A stretch of 64,000 nt of DNA from Linepithema humile (Eukaryota; Arthropoda; Insecta; Hymenoptera; Formicidae). The translations under genes were made by a program, and so were the position numbers. The notes under the pieces are model-generated. The model saw only the letters and a program-made list of their open reading frames with translations, had not been told where the DNA came from and made no database searches. The stretch covers positions 30,284,764-30,348,763 of the forward strand of contig NC_090129.1 in NCBI RefSeq assembly GCF_040581485.1, written 5' to 3'. Position 1 is the first letter of the stretch. Each line of letters starts with the position of its first letter. Below, piece after piece: positions 63,301 through 64,000 of this stretch.

Positions 63301-64000
63301 GAAATATGAGAGAGATATACCGATGTCCAATAAAATCTTCACGGCAAACTTATCGATTTTGTGTCGAGAAAAATATTCACAGAATAGCGATAGTTCGTTC
63401 GTAGACACCCTGTATGCTTAAGTGTCTGACAGACCGAGGAGAATATACATGAAAATGTATTGCGTGATAGGACGAGGTCTCGGTGGCGGTAAGGCACAAA
63501 CGACAGAGCAAACAGATAGCGGGAGAATGTGTCCAAGAGGAAGAGAACGTGGCGCGAGGGAAAGGCAGGAACGGTGAAAAAGAGAGAGATGGATGAGGGC
63601 GGGGAGGGCGGGTTGGAGAAGAGCAATAAGTGCATTGCAAATATCGCGAGATATTTGTTCTGTCGATGGTCGGGAAGAAAAGGACCCGAACGATCGACTC
63701 CTTCCACCGTGCTCCTCTCTTTGCCCCGACCGGCGTTTTCTTTAAACGAGTGCGGCAAACGAGTGTGTACACAGTCGCCGGCGACCGACGCCCGGACACA
63801 GAAACGGTCGGTCGGTCGCTGTTTCCGAGATTCGAATAACGAATCTGGCGTTTATATCGGATTTCGTGCAAATAGTCGCAGCGCAAGTTACAGCGGAAGC
63901 TTCGCAATTTGCCTCGGGATCGCGGAGTTTACTCTACGCCACTCGGGCGGAGTGAGAAAGGGACGAAAGGGAGGCGGCAAGATTCCTCACAAACACACGC
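60332..64000 (+). other. start of the next collagen intron; continues past the window
   Basis: It opens with GTAAGT. I looked for a further Gly-X-Y exon with an AG acceptor and found none. It holds an (AG)10 microsatellite at 61083-61102, CpG-dense islands at about 62090-62560 and 63530-64000, and a single transposon-type terminus (CACCCTGTA, 63406-63414) with no matching partner. Open frames in the islands, including one of 176 codons on the minus strand at 63377-63907, are compositional. Confidence 0.75.
61083..61102. repeat. (AG)10 microsatellite
   Basis: Ten AG units within a purine-rich stretch in the last visible collagen intron. Confidence 0.9.

Noticed and set aside
63377..63907. 176-codon minus-strand frame
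   Set aside because: Rich in Arg, Ser, Pro and Thr from a purine-rich plus strand, and it overlaps a second long minus frame. No conserved motif seen.
1..64000. tRNA, rRNA, known microRNA, CRISPR array, phage or bacterial defence genes
   Set aside because: I scanned by eye for T-loop-like GTTCRAAYC motifs with matching stems, familiar microRNA sequences and regularly spaced repeats, and found none. Gene structure and repeats are eukaryotic.
1..64000. Transposase or reverse transcriptase remnants
   Set aside because: None of the translated frames shows a YxDD, DDE/DDD or integrase-type motif I could trust. Only short non-autonomous elements are visible.

Overview
The window is eukaryotic nuclear DNA and looks like an insect genome. 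It is CpG-rich, with CpG-dense islands alternating every few hundred bases with AT-rich stretches. It carries many dinucleotide and trinucleotide microsatellites, and short transposon remnants with TA-flanked CAGGGTG termini. That pattern is common in Hymenoptera, and an ant or related hymenopteran is my best guess. It rests on composition and repeat style only. I see no operons, ribosome binding sites, CRISPR arrays or bacterial genes.

The only secure coding sequence lies near the right end. Three plus-strand exons at 57490-57569, 59030-59065 and 60296-60331 encode 17 uninterrupted Gly-X-Y triplets. Each has an AG acceptor and a GT donor, and the reading phase carries through all three. They are part of the triple-helical region of a non-fibrillar or membrane-type collagen-like protein. 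The start of the gene is not identified, and the rest of the helix must continue beyond base 64000. The last intron is at least 3.7 kb long.

The 57 kb to the left is non-coding as far as I can show. It is either the very long upstream intron(s) of the collagen gene, intergenic DNA, or both. It holds one exon-like segment (23049-23125, weak). It also holds five short inverted-repeat elements that look like MITEs (9422-9896, 28366-28561, 38933-39330, 45566-45758, 53936-54186). A long stem-loop at 40321-40416 could be a hairpin RNA or a sixth small element. Near 56.9 kb there are two outward-facing solo transposon termini, and microsatellites and homopolymers are scattered throughout.

The many open frames of 60-177 codons are mostly in GC-rich islands where stops are rare. 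None shows a domain, motif or start context that I recognise, so I have not annotated them as genes. I do not see a new multi-gene system here. The best leads are the basic, heparin-binding-like triplet cluster in the collagen, its skippable 36-base exons, and the 40.3 kb hairpin.
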